From: Hymenoscyphus infarciens
Taxonomy: Eukaryota; Ascomycota; Leotiomycetes; Helotiales; Helotiaceae
Direction: 5' to 3'
Length of the DNA: 64,000 nucleotides
Assembly (NCBI GenBank): GCA_001414345.1
Contig: LLCB01000142.1
Location: 62,001 to 126,000 of the forward strand
Shown: positions 11,884 through 23,300 of the stretch, in pieces
Position numbering within the stretch: the stretch's first letter is position 1
How the letters are laid out: each line of letters opens with the position of its first letter
Position numbers and translations under genes: made by a program
Notes under the pieces: generated by a model
The model's input: only the letters and a program-made list of their open reading frames with translations
Told to the model about the DNA's origin: nothing
The model's database searches: none

Positions 11884-12232
11884 CTTAAGAAGTATTTCTT
11901 TTACTTTATCTAAGAGCTACTAAACGTACTTCGAATATCTACTTATAACGATTATAAATAATAGAGATTCTATTCTCTAGTTATAAAGATCTCTCTATGT
12001 TTATACTCTTATTTATATCGTCTAAGCCTCTTCTATTTACTCTATTACTATTGTCGAAGGTTCTTTATCTCTTCTAGTAATTCTCTTAAATCGAATATAA
12101 TATATACTAACTATATAGAATAACTATTATAGATATTACCTCTAAGCTTAGGTTAGTATATAGCTCTCTTCTTCTTAAAGTTATATATAATTCTATAGTA
12201 TATCTAGAGTAAAAGTTCTCTAGTATTAGTAG

Positions 12233-13083
12233 TATAACGTATTTTTGAGTTGAAAACGCTCTAAGAAGCTTGAATTTAGAAGATAAAAACTCTGCTATAT
12301 ATATAGAGAAAAGGGGTCACGTAAGACTCTCTTTTCTATAATATACCTCTTAGGTCTAGGAGACAGCTTCCTAGGCCTATAAACTTAAACTAGATTATAA
12401 AAGAACCTCTTAACTATATCGCTCTCTATTTCTATTATAAAGAAAACCTATAAAGCTATATATATTACTTTAAACTTCTAAATAGCGATTCCGTAGTATT
12501 TAAGAGTAAAGTTCTACTTCTAGATTCTATCTAACTTTCTTCTTTATACTCTAATACGTTATTAGCTCTGGTTTTAGTAAAAATAGCAAGTGACGTTTAT
12601 AGAAGTAGTAGCTCGTAGTTAGCGTTATATTTGTATATACTAGCTTTATAGAGTACTAGGCTTCTAGATCGTCTTATTAAGCACCTCTTAGAGTAGCTAG
12701 CGCGCTAGGCTTCCGGTTTAAATACCTTCTACGAAGAGCTTTATACGAGCTCGTCGAGAGTAAGCTACTAAAGAGGTATACTAGCTTTATACGTAGCTAG
12801 GCTTCTAAGTGCTTATTAAACGTAAGTATTAAGAGATTAGTTATACTAGCTAATAGCGAAGAGCGCTTTAAATACGTAGTAATATTGTTACGTAAGCAGA
12901 AGATAAAGAAGTTATAGAGTATATTATAAGTGTAAAGTATAATATACTATATATATAAACCGAGCTTATAACTATAACGTATTTTTAGGTTAAAAACGCT
13001 TTAAAGAGCTTGAATTTAGAAGATGAAAACTCTGCTATATATATAGAGAAAAGAGGTCACGTGAGACCCTCTTTTCTATAATA
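12233..13083. mobile_element. TRIM-like element (851 bp, 111-bp terminal direct repeats)
   Basis: Two direct repeats of exactly 111 bp (12233-12343 and 12973-13083) share TATAACGTATTTT, GCTTGAATTTAGAAGAT and a GTCACGTRAGA core, with point differences mostly of C/T and G/A type. They flank 629 bp without coding capacity. AGTAG precedes the first repeat (12228-12232) and follows the second (13084-13088), a perfect 5-bp target duplication. Size, direct terminal repeats, 5-bp duplication and absence of genes fit a terminal-repeat retrotransposon in miniature. Ends that were probably TG...CA now read TA...TA. Confidence 0.7.
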
Positions 13084-13088
13084 AGTAG

Positions 13089-13699
13089 ATATATAGTATT
13101 AACTTTAGAGGCTTTCTTAATTAGTTTAGTTTAGTAGTCTATAAATACTACTATCGAGTAAATAAGCTATATAGATCTTTATTATTAATACTAGTATATT
13201 ACTATATATAATATAGCTTCTTTATAGAAGATTAAGAGGCTTAAAACTTTAATAGTTATAAAAAGAGATATTACTACGTTGCTTTTTAACTTAAACTTAA
13301 CTCTATAGATAGTTCTAGAAATAATTAGACTATTAGAGATTCGTAGAATATACCGCGTATAAGTATTAAGTCTTTATATCTCTAATAGAAGATTACTTCT
13401 CTTAGATATATTTAGTATTAAGAACTTTCCGCTAGTAAACTATAATACTTTTACCGCTGCTTCAGTTGAGCTATTATTACTATTACACCGTCTCCGGCTT
13501 AAAGAGGATAGCGTGTTATATCTCCTGCTTTCGAAGGCTTTTATATATTAGCCCCGAGTCTTATATTAATACTTAATCGTTTCTGCTGCTCTCTATCGCT
13601 AAAGACTGCCCCACTAACCAAAAAGGTCAACTGCCTTTTCTTCAGTATCAAATAAAAACCCCCCCTCGACGTGAGACAGTGCAAAAATGTGAAAAATAT
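13089..13699. other. Right margin of the AT-rich block
   Basis: Degraded sequence without a gene. RIP-like composition fades between about 13440 and 13640, after which ordinary base composition returns. Confidence 0.5.
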
Positions 13700-13798
13700 G
13701 GAGCAGCTGGTGATCGAAACCAGGACTTCATCGAGTTATATATGATGCTTTGGAAGCAACTATGCAAACGAGGCACTCTACCACTGAGTTACAGCCCC
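13700..13798 (-). tRNA. tRNA-Ala(TGC) with intron
   Basis: On the minus strand GGGGCTG (13792-13798) and CTGCTCC (13700-13706) form an imperfect acceptor stem (one G-U, one mismatch). The D-arm ACTCAGTGGTAGAGT, the T-arm CTGGT-TTCGATC-ACCAG and an anticodon stem CCTCG with loop TTTGCA are in place. About 28 nt between position 37 and the 3' half of the anticodon stem are a tRNA intron. The anticodon reads TGC (Ala). The discriminator base is A, and a TTTTT Pol III terminator follows a few bases downstream. Stem mismatches leave some chance that it is a decayed copy. Confidence 0.7.
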
Positions 13799-13942
13799 TG
13801 ATATCGTGGTTATTGATCGAGAAATGGCTTATTCGAATATATGGAGTGTGTGTCGGATGATTGTCGCTACTACTTGGCTATGTGGGTCTCTCGATACAAG
13901 CCGACGCTTCCCGCTCGACATTGTTGGTCAACAACACCAAGG

Positions 13943-15074
13943 ATGATATTAAGACAACCCCTCTCTCTGCCAATATGGCTACTTTTCCTCTCAATCTATA
14001 CAAATCAAGCCATTGCTTCAACTGGTGACAGGTTACCGGAATTTCGCAAATGCGTTGATGTACGGCCACTGCAATATTCTGTGAACGGTTGGTACTGACT
14101 GGTCTGATAGGTGTGCAAACAAGAGAATTGCGCCGATGGCGACTCAGCTACTACAATTCGTACCCCTCTCCTCCCTTTCAATCGCCAGAGATATCTCTTA
14201 ACAACTGATAGCACTGTTCCATCGACTTCTTCTCTGGGACTGCCCAGCAGAATGCGATTACACCTGCCAACACATCATCACCGATCAACGCGTCGAAGCA
14301 TCCGAAGAGATAGTTCAATTCCACGGGAAATGGCCTTTCTACCGTTTCTTAGGGATGCAAGAACCCTTCTCCGTCTTCTTCTCCCTCCTCAACTTCCTCG
14401 CGCATCAAAACGGCCTGTCGAAAATCACCACCAACATTCCTGCCTCCTATCCATTACGAAAATACTATGTTGCATTCGCATACTTCGGTATGTCGAGTTG
14501 GGTGTTTAGCATGATATTTCACACAAGGGACTTTGCGTTCACCGAACAACTGGATTACTTTGCAGCTGGCGCAAGTGTCCTCTACGGTTTCTACTATACC
14601 CCAATCCGAATCTTTCGAATGGATCAAGGGGGGAAGAGGGCAAAGTCAATACTTCGAGCATGGACGGGACTGTGCATTTGCATGTATGCGGCACACGTAA
14701 CATACCTGAAATGGTATAGCTGGGATTACACGTATAATATTGCGATCAATGTCGTGCTCGGAGTTCTGCAGAATTCATTGTGGAGTTGGTTCAGTGTGGG
14801 CAAATATCGAAAATCCGGTCGACTTTGGGCTACATGGCCTGGACTGGTGGTTGCGTGGATTATGCTGGCGATGAGCTTCGAGCTGCTCGATTTTCCGCCA
14901 TTCTGGGGGTGTTTGGATGCGCACAGTCTGTGGCATCTAGGAACGGTTGGCCCGACCATCATTTGGTATAAGTAGGTGCAATCACCCAAACATTCATGGA
15001 TCAAGCTAATGTTATGCAGTTTTCTACTCAAGGACGCCCGAGATGATATGGCTGGGCAGAGACTCAAGGCTTGA
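13943..15074 (+). CDS. PER1: Per1/PGAP3-family GPI-anchor lipid remodelling protein
   Basis: Four exons: 13943-14059, 14111-14159, 14212-14971, 15020-15074; introns of 51, 52 and 48 nt all GT-AG; 326 aa, the usual family length. A signal peptide (residues 1 to about 26, ending IASTGDRLPEF) is followed by a cysteine-rich luminal segment with CVDVCKQENC and WDCPAECDYTCQ, then FHGKWPFYRFLGMQEP and about seven membrane spans. The late His/Asp motifs (FHTRDFAFTEQLDYF and DAHSLWH) are those of the CREST hydrolase superfamily. In yeast Per1 acts in the ER and removes an acyl chain from the inositol-linked lipid of GPI anchors. The gene starts about 145 bp right of the tRNA-Ala and is the first intact gene after the RIP block. 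Confidence 0.93.
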
Positions 15075-16030
15075 GATGCGGTTGAGTAGCGATGGAATAT
15101 ACCCATGGAGTATGCTTTTTACATGAAGAGGATAGCTTGCATTGATTGGTCACTTCCACCTTTCCGAAGTATGTATAGGCATCCCAAGTCAATTCCTACT
15201 GTTTCTTCAAATCCAAGCAAGGCTCGGGATTCCATGTTCTAGAATCCCCCATCTAAGATTACAAGATCCGCATTAGCCGAATTGGTTCATGCTTTGTCCC
15301 GGGGAAATTTGTTTGTTGCACATCGCTCCGCATGAACATGCCTTTTTCGGAGAACCCTACAAGGATGACCTTTGGTTTATGTTTCTCGTTGTCAAGATTG
15401 ATTTTTCGCTTGTAATTGCCATTCTAAGAAGTCTGATGAGGGAAATATGTTTTTGTTGCGGCCTTTTTGCCACTGGTCGAGCTGATGGGGTGGCCCGTCA
15501 GGTTCGTAAGAAACTATGAGCTTTGCTCCGAGAACACCTGCGGCTTTCAGAATACTACGCCACAACCACGAAGGCCCTTGATGCAATTTCTTTTATGGAA
15601 TAGAAAAATTATGGTTCATGGTTTGTTCAAGTGATAGCTATAATACTTAAATAGTACTAGTTCTGGTGTTGTTACTTCCACCAAGTAGGCGCCTGTTCTC
15701 AGAGCAACGCCCGGGTTTCTTACCTGCCTATAGCTCTCGTTCCAAATTTCTAGAGTGATTTAAAGAATTATCTCAAAAACTTAGAACAGTTTAGAATATT
15801 GACCTAGCTGGTTTGGAACGATCAACTTCAATTTTCCTAGCTCTCTGGGTTAACACTTTGTATTATCGAGAGATGGTTACTTTCCTTTGTTATTGCTATT
15901 GTTGGAGTTCTAGATACTAGCTACCTAGTGGAGTAAAGAAATAATAATCCTTCTCTGACCCAAACACTTTTCTCACAATCATGATTTCGCCCTCGGATAA
16001 AACGTTTTGATACTAAGCATTCTTCTGGCA
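15075..16030. other. Intergenic spacer with MITE-like remnant
   Basis: No gene; short frames at 15289-15586 lack support. Bases about 15640-15850 resemble the dispersed repeat seen at 39900-40120 and 55430-55560 (TTTAGAATRTT and CAACTTCAATTTT motifs), so part of the spacer is probably an old non-autonomous element. Confidence 0.4.
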
Positions 16031-17202
16031 TTACGATTTGTCTGGCTGTCTGAACTTGATTGATACCCGGGACAGATTGTTCTCAGAGTTCGTATGCCCC
16101 GAAGAGGATGCCAGGCCTTCGAGTTCGTGCGAAGTCATTGACTCGTTCGATGCCCGGGACGGATTGTTTTCAGAGTTCATATGAACCGAAGGAGGTCCCA
16201 GATTTCCCTGTTCGTGTGTTTGCCTTGACTCATTTGATGCTCGGGACAAACTGTTTTCAGAGGCCGTATGGACCGCAGAAGCTAGACTTTCTAGTTCTCT
16301 CTTATTCTCTCCCAGTCGTGCCAAAGATGTTGGTAGCCATGGCCTCCAGGGGAGCTTCATCAACAGCAACCAGAAGAGAAAAGCCAGGAGGGTTAATGGT
16401 ATTGCGACAGCCCAGAAAATCTTGAAGCCTGGTCGAATGGTTGGTTGACTTGGGTCTTCCCAATTGAAGACGGGCATTGCAAATACTGCCTGCATTCGGT
16501 TCAGCGGATATTCCGGCGAGTGGTTGATGGCGTCAACTTACAGCGACGAAAGTTCCCGGCAGAAATATCATTCCAAGGATGGCAATGGTTTTCAACGAAG
16601 TACTATCCTCCTTGCTTTCTATTGCAATCCTTCTCATGACAGCTGAGTCTTCTTTACTGGCTTTTGCCAAAGCTGTTGAGCTCTCAGCAAGCTGGAAGTT
16701 GATTTTCGTATCTTTTTGGGACATGAATTGGAAAACCTGATGGTTCTGTTAGCGTTTTACTCTCATCCAACCGAAAACACAAACTCACCACGGTCAGCAT
16801 AGTTTCTGCTTCCTTATAGAAAGTCTCTATCCTGACTTCGTTCATTTCAATTTCAAATAGTAGGTTTTCTGTCCATTCACTCATCGTATCAGCCTTCTCA
16901 TTCGAAGCTATAATTTTATGTATTTCGCATAAGATTATCTTTGTTGAACGACAGCTCATATTATGACCTCCAATTGCTGTAGTCAAGTGATTCAGGTTTC
17001 TCGTTACCTCTGTAAATTCGACTTGCATAGTGTCAGCCGGCTTGAAGTTGGAAAGTTTATGTTGTCCCAACTCCCATCTCACATCGTCTAATCTGTTCTT
17101 TTCTCCAAGGAGTTCCCAATGTTGTTCTTCCATTTTTACACTTACACAGCAGAGGATGGCCAAGAAAGGCTGCTTGCAAAGCTCTTTCTCTTGCTCTATC
17201 AA
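16031..17202 (-). CDS. CorA-like membrane protein, C-terminal part; 5' end unresolved
   Basis: Exons 16789-17202, 16542-16736 and 16031-16489 join in frame across two 52-nt GT-AG introns (356 codons). The C-terminal half shows two closely spaced membrane spans: TIAILGMIFLPGTFVA and, after AVFAMPVFNWEDPS, FWAVAIPLTLLAFLFWLLL. This is the arrangement of fungal CorA/ZntB-like proteins, with AMPVFNW in place of the GMN loop. Family members are usually about 500-600 aa, and the N-terminal cytoplasmic domain is missing here. No ATG opens the frame: it begins after a TGA near 17280, and the first internal ATG is at 17133. Either an upstream exon was not recognised or the gene is 5'-truncated. The tail carries three 29-residue repeats. 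Confidence 0.6.
16055..16285 (-). repeat. Three 87-bp in-frame tandem repeats in the CorA-like tail
   Basis: The minus-strand protein repeats SENSLSRASNES, SENNPSRASNES and SENNLSRVS at 29-residue spacing. In DNA the units start near 16061, 16148 and 16235, an exact 87-bp period. Differences between units include non-synonymous changes. Confidence 0.8.
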
Positions 17203-17916
17203 GTCGGCAATGTTTGAAGAGCAAGCGATTCTTCGATTTGTTAGTAAAATATTAGTCTTTGAATTTGAACACTTAGTTCAGAAGATATAACCAAGAGGCT
17301 ACTTCGAAATATATTCTTCTTATAAATTTCTATATATATAACTATTAATAGATATTTGTTGAGTTATAAAGCTGCAAAGAGGGTGACTTTTGGTGTGAAT
17401 TCGGCTAATTCTAGCCTGTGCGCACGGAGTAACTACGATACCCCCTTTCCCCCCTCAACTTCTACATGATGTCATTTCCAAAACAAACTCCCGAACTCCT
17501 GAAGTTGAAGAGTATCAATGACTTTAAACCAAGTTACCCAAGGGGTGACTTTGGTATGTTGGTTTTGCCCGATGATAAAGAGTGCGCGGCTCTATAAATG
17601 CTTCAAGAGTCAGAATCTAAGTCTAGTCGTGAGGTCTCATCGTGAGAGGAAATAAAATGTCGAATTGTCGCTAAAGTACGAAGATCTAGGAGGCTGGGTA
17701 CGGCTATTGAATGAGGAGGAACAAAACACAGAGGATCGAGAATCCAGTTTCTCAATTCTTCCGCTGAACACTGCCTTAAGTGGAATCTCACGACCAGGGG
17801 GAAACACTACTTTTATCCCTTAATTTCCTCTCAAGAATGTTCCTTTTCATTTTCCCCTACACATATCGTACATATTTTGACAAGATAAAATACAAGCCTG
17901 CGTTGCCTCCAGACCA
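17203..17916. other. Intergenic spacer
   Basis: No gene supported. The part 17290-17370 is AT-rich, and the sequence GGTGACTTTGGT/GGTGACTTTTGGT recurs at about 17379 and 17542. The right part is the 3' flank of the prolyl-tRNA synthetase gene. Confidence 0.4.
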
Positions 17917-20042
17917 CTACAACCGATCAAGTAAAGACCTGACACATCCCAACAATTCCCCAACAGGCACCTCTTCTCTAAACTTCAATCTGCGGCACTG
18001 TACTTCGACAACCCTTTCCTTCCACCTCCTTCCCAGAACAACAATGATAGGATACCCAACCATATCCGCATCATTCATTTTCCAAGGGAAAGATTTCGAA
18101 CTCCGATCATCCAACACAACGTCAACTGGTGTTTGTCCGACTTGGGACACAGAAGAAAGGATATCATACACTTTCTCCGCATCTTCCATCGTGCCATCTT
18201 CGGGTTTGTAAGATAGAGGAACCACCATCACCTCAAATGGTGCGATTGCTCGTGGCCAGTTGAGTCCTCTGTCATCGGCGAGGATACCGGATACTGCGCC
18301 GATGATTCTTGAAACGCCAATTCCATGACAGCCCATTTGCATTAAGGCTGTTACGTGCTTTGGACTGAATTCAGGGTCGCAGACATCGAAATCTCCCTCA
18401 TTGGCCTGGACCTTGGCCGCCGGAACAACGGCGTGTGCTGTCAAAGGCTTGCTGTATCGGATCCCGAGATGGAACGTGTGGCCAACCTCGATGGCCTTTT
18501 GAACGCGTAGCTTTCCATCGGCACATTTCGAGCAAGCATCACCGTTCTGGATGCGTAGCAAATCTAGTGGTTCATGTGAGATTCCATCATCTGAAATAGT
18601 CCCTAGGAATTGCGGCTCTCGAGATCCGTCATCGTTGTTTCCCCAGTCATAATTTTGAAACTTTAAATCAAGCTTCTCAACGAGGTGCCTGGGAAATGTT
18701 CCATCAACAATGTTCAGCAGTTTTGGAGCAGCCGTTGACGAATCCTGGGCCTTAAAATGTGCCACTGGGTTCTCAACGGAGCTGTCAAGATCTGGGAAAA
18801 CGGCTTGTATAGCATGAGTGTTGACTTTAGTCTCGGTACCTGGTTTAGACCCATACCAGACAAAGACCAAAGTAGATTTGTCTTTTGATATCCCTTGCCA
18901 GCAATCGACAGCACCCTCAAGACCATCCGTGCTCGCGCTGCCAGAGGGCGCCGCTTTCGTCGCCACTTCTTCGTTCGCGGTATAACCACAACCATCACAG
19001 GTAATGACATGATCTTCGCCGGCCCGTGATGGGAGATGATATTCGTGACTCAAATTGCCACCAATGGCTCCAGAGTCAGCCTCGGCAACCAGATATGGAA
19101 TTTTAAGCTCATCAAATAAGCGAGCGTAGACTTCCCGCACTTCAGCGTAGGTTGAAAGGGCGAGAGATTTGCTCTCATCGAATGTGTATAGATCTTTCAT
19201 CAAGAACTCTCGTGCGCGTAAGAGACCCTGCCTGGGTCTTTTCTCATCTCGATATTTGCGAGCTGTTTAAGTTTTAGCATTTGTGTCTAGTTTAATCCTG
19301 GGATCCGCATCATACTTATCTGGTACAAACGGATTGGGAGTCGATCGGGGACGAGAGTATCCTTGGCGGTAGACACCATGTGAGTGATTTCTTCTTCATG
19401 CGTTGGGGACAGTAGCAATGGGTGATTGTTCCTGTCAGAAAAGCGAAATAGCTAACATTATGTTAGATAAGATGTGAGGCATGCTCGACGTTCTTTTCAC
19501 TACGCTACCTCTGAATTAGCATCTAAACGGCCGCTTCTTTTCCACGCTGCTTCAGAAGATATGGAGGAAAGTGCCACCTTAGATGCCCCTATTGAAACGT
19601 TGGTCAGCCGATGGTTCATAATTAATAATAGAAATGTCTCACCCAACTTTGACATGTACTTGTCTATTAGAGCTTCCAGCTTCTTTTGCACCCTGAGCCC
19701 AAAGGGAAGCATATGAAACATTCCCGGGCGGGACTAGAATAATCCTCATCAGTAGACGATAGAATGGTGGGTGAGTAGCAGAGTAGTATTGCGACTGACT
19801 TGGAACATAAAACCAGCTCGAACGAGGTTCATATCCGCATTATTTTCATGACCTTTCTTTTCTTTTTGCCCCATTGGTATGTAAATCTTCGATAACCTGG
19901 CCCTGTCATCAGACCTGGACTTGATGGCGATTCCTCTGCAGCCATCGGTACAGCTAAATCCTGCTACTGGTCGTTGCCGTGGTCGTGGTCCTGCCTTCGA
20001 AAAGGCCCAAAAGGGGGACGGGGCACGAGTTGGGATCCTCAT
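17917..20042 (-). CDS. Mitochondrial prolyl-tRNA synthetase
   Basis: Five exons on the minus strand: 19800-20042, 19643-19733, 19509-19588, 19316-19451, 17917-19262; four introns of 53-66 nt; 631 aa. The ATG at 20042 begins MRIPTRAPSPFWAF, rich in Arg and free of acidic residues at first, as in a mitochondrial presequence. Class II synthetase signatures follow: GMFHMLPFGLRV, LLSPTHEEE (ATP/proline site), KYRDEKRPRQGLLRAREF (motif 2), VGHTFHLGIRYS and GCHGIGVSRIIGA (motif 3), then a C-terminal anticodon-binding domain from about NWPRAIAPFEVMVV. It charges mitochondrial tRNA-Pro. The bacterial-type layout separates it from cytosolic ProRS. It is divergently placed from the Mak21 gene. The first donor is GTCAGT, slightly unusual. 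Confidence 0.93.
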
Positions 20043-20330
20043 CTCTTGAAACACATCCGAGGCCAAGGGTGCAAGAACCGAGAGCCAGACTCTCGACTTT
20101 GGCCTGTTTTCTGGGGGCCTAACCGAGGATATTAATTGTATGGTATGGTGTTGTGGTTCTGTCAAAAAGAGTCAAGGTATATGTAATTGCCGGAGAAATT
20201 GAAAATATTTCCCCTTTCGGCCTAGTGAAGGGCGTTATCTTATCGCCGATCAAGAAAATTTCCTTAATCCTCTTCCGCGCTGGGATCAACTGGAACTCTC
20301 ACAACGTACCAACACCACAATACCTATACA
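20043..20330. promoter_or_regulatory. Shared divergent promoter region
   Basis: 288 bp separate the start codons of the mitochondrial prolyl-tRNA synthetase (minus) and Noc1/Mak21 (plus), so both promoters must lie here. It contains an A/T-rich GAAATTGAAAATATTTC stretch near 20196-20212, loosely like the RRPE element of yeast ribosome-biogenesis genes; this resemblance is only suggestive. Confidence 0.55.
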
Positions 20331-23300
20331 ATGGCGCGACGAAGTAACAAAGTCGCAAAGGGCGCCAATTCCGCCACGGGAGCAAACAGCGATGCCGTTC
20401 CCTCCTTCGACGACAAGGCTCTTCTGGCTCTGACTGCAAAGATAGAGCAAGGATTTGGAGGAGCGTCCGCGGGGAAATCGAAAGCAGCTGCAGCAGAAGC
20501 CTCACAGTCGAAATCGAAAAAGTCCAAGCTCGCCAATGGATCAGCCAGCGCAGTGCCCGAGGCAGCGTCGAAAGGAAAAGGACCAGAGAGTAGGAGAGGT
20601 ACAAAGCGAGATTCGCAGGGAAATGCGAAATCCGACAGCAAACCAAAAGCCCGGAAAGAAAAGGGATCAGAGAAAGTGAAGGATGGAAAGCCCCAGGGTG
20701 ATAGAGAGACTCTGCTCCAGGAAATATTGGCTTTGGGGGGGACCGAGGAAGATCTCGACCTGGTGGTGGACGCTGCCTCGGACGAAGAGGATGAGGCCAT
20801 TGAAAGTGGACCAGCAGACAAGGCTTTGCAAAAAGAATTGGCGAAATTTGTCGCGGGTCTCGGTATCGAAGGCCAATCTGCTGCAGATGATCCAGAGTCA
20901 GAGGTGGACGAAGAGCAGGAAAATGGGGAGGAAGAAGAGGAGGAGGATTGGGAAGAAGCCTCAGACTCCGATTCCGATATTCCAGATGCACGACCTGTCA
21001 CTTTGAACCAGAAACCTGTTACAGCCTCTAAAGACCTACCGCCGTCCTCCAATGACCCGAATCGCTTGGTGAGTACAGTGGTGTCCATCGTCGATTAGAC
21101 TGACTGATCCAAGCTCTAGGTTTTTGAAGCACGCCCGGATTGGCATGCAGCCCCTCTCCCTGCTCTCCCAACAGAAAAAGTTTCCAACATTTCGAAATTC
21201 CAGAGTGCCATCTCAAATCTCAAAGCCTATGCTACAACTCTCCTGGAAGAAGATGGTAACTTGTATGCCTCGAAACATCTCTCAGCTTCTTCGTCACATC
21301 GCTTTCTGTCAACAATCATGTCCTCGGGTACTCTATCAGATAAGGTTTCTGCCTTGACTTTGGTTGTTCAAGAATCTCCTATTCACACCACCAAATCCTT
21401 TGAAAATCTTCTTGTTTTGGCCAAGAAGCGGAGTCGTGCACAAGCTGTAAGTGCTTTGGGTGCCCTCAAAGATTTGTTAGGCAATGGTGTTGTTTTGCCA
21501 GCGGATCGGCGGCTTCGGTTGTTCTCAGCTCAGCCAGGTCTCCTTGGGACGTTGCAACAAGATACCATCACAACCTGGAACTTGGGCCATCGACTTCCAG
21601 GAGACATCACAAAGGCACATTTAATCTCGTGGGCCTATGAAGATTGGTTGAAGGAGTCTTATTTCGATATGCTCAAGGTTCTCGAGGGCTGGTGTAACGA
21701 CGAGGTACTCTATGCTCGATCAAGAGCGGTGACTTACGTTTACGAGTTGTTGAAAGAGAAGCCCGAACAAGAAGCAAATTTACTTCGTCTTCTGGTCAAC
21801 AAACTCGGAGACCCTGATAAGAAGATTGCATCGCGAACTTCATATCTGCTTCTCCAGCTACAAACTTCCCATCCTATGATGAAGCCTATCATTATCCGGT
21901 CCATAGAAACAGAGCTTCTATTAAAACCGGGACAAAGCTCACATGCAAGATATTATGCGATAAATACCTTGAACCAGACCATCTTGAGAGCCAACGAGGA
22001 GGAAGTCGCCAAAAAGCTTCTAGATATTTACTTTGATCTTTTTGTCTCCTTGCTGAAGAAGAAAGAGCCCAAGCCTGAGCCAACAGGACCAGTGACGAAC
22101 CGGAAAGGGCAAGTTCAAGGTGGTGGGGCACCTATGGGCAAGAAGGCCAAGGCAAAGGCAACGAAAGAGGAAGAGGCAAAGTTGTCCAGCCAAGAAACAA
22201 CCGAAAAGATGATTTCTGCAGTATTGAGTGGTGTCAACCGAGCCTTCCCCTTTTCCAAGTCCGATGATCTTAGGTATGTGTCTTGGATCACCAATTATGA
22301 ATAATATCTAACCTTGAAATAGTCTCGAGAAGCACATGGACACTTTGTTCCGAATCACACACTCCTCGAACTTCAATACTAGTATCCAGGCATTGATGCT
22401 GATTGAACAACTTGCCACATCCAAGCACCTCGCAGTTGATAGATTTTACAGAACTCTCTACGAGTCACTCTTGGACCCACGACTTATCAGTTCGTCGAAG
22501 CATGCTCTGTATCTCAATCTCCTCTTCCGAGCTTTGAGAGCAGATCTCAACATCAAGCGCGTGAAAGCTTTTGCGAAGCGTCTCTTGCAGATAGTCACTT
22601 TACACCAGCCTCCTTTTATTTGTGGAGTTATATATCTTTTGCGGGAGTTGGAAGCCACATTTCCGGGACTGAAAACACTACTCAGTGATCCAGAGTATGG
22701 TGATGAGGATGAAGACGAAGTCTTCAGGGATGTCCCAGAAGATGGCGAGACCGACGAACAAATACAGCCCCTGAATACCAAATCAAAGGAAGTATATGAT
22801 GGGAGAAAACGGGACCCGGAACATAGCAATGCTGACAAAAGTTGTCTTTGGGAATTAGTAAGTTATAATCACCATAGAATTGTCGATTTGCTAAAATGAT
22901 AGATCCCCTTCCTTGTGCATTTCCATCCATCCGTTGCGCTATTCGCAGACCGTCTTGCAAATAACCAAAAAATGCCACCAAAACCAGATCTTACCTCTCA
23001 CACCCTCTCATCCTTCCTCGACCGATTCGTCTACCGAAATGCAAAATCAGCAGCTGCCGGCCCACGGGGAAGTTCCATCATGCAACCTCTCTCTGGAGGC
23101 GACAACAAAGCCGTCCTCCTTTCCAACCGATCCAACCACAGTTCTCTCCAACCAGTCAACACGGAAGCATTCTGGCGCAAAAAGACCGAGGATGTCGCAG
23201 TCGATGAGGTATTCTTCCACAAATACTTTAACCAAATTGGTAAGAGTAAGCAGGCTTCGACCAAGAAGAAGGACCCCGCGAAAGGAGGAGAGGCTGAGGA

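Larger units (their letters stand above)
1300..13640. other. RIP-type AT-rich block (transposon graveyard)
   Basis: Across this stretch CA/TG dinucleotides are strongly depleted and TA is over-represented, coding remnants are full of TAG/TAA stops, and four kinds of retroelement copies can be recognised. This is the pattern left by repeat-induced point mutation in Pezizomycotina. The density rises sharply from about 2360 and ends near 13640, where normal composition and a tRNA gene resume. No functional protein gene was found inside. The part 11889-12227 holds only degraded sequence. Confidence 0.85.

Noticed and set aside
13841..13942. Longer N-terminus for Per1 from an earlier ATG
   Set aside because: The upstream residues lack a signal peptide pattern; the ATG at 13943 directly opens a good signal sequence.
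16060..16425. Plus-strand 121-codon frame
   Set aside because: It is open only because the 87-bp repeats of the minus-strand CorA-like tail keep both strands free of stops.
20043..20165. Extension of prolyl-tRNA synthetase to 20165
   Set aside because: That start would be TTG; the first ATG of the frame is at 20042 and gives a convincing mitochondrial presequence.
20299..21088. Long minus-strand open frames opposite Mak21
   Set aside because: Low-complexity antisense of the acidic and lysine-rich Mak21 exon; no domains or splice signals.
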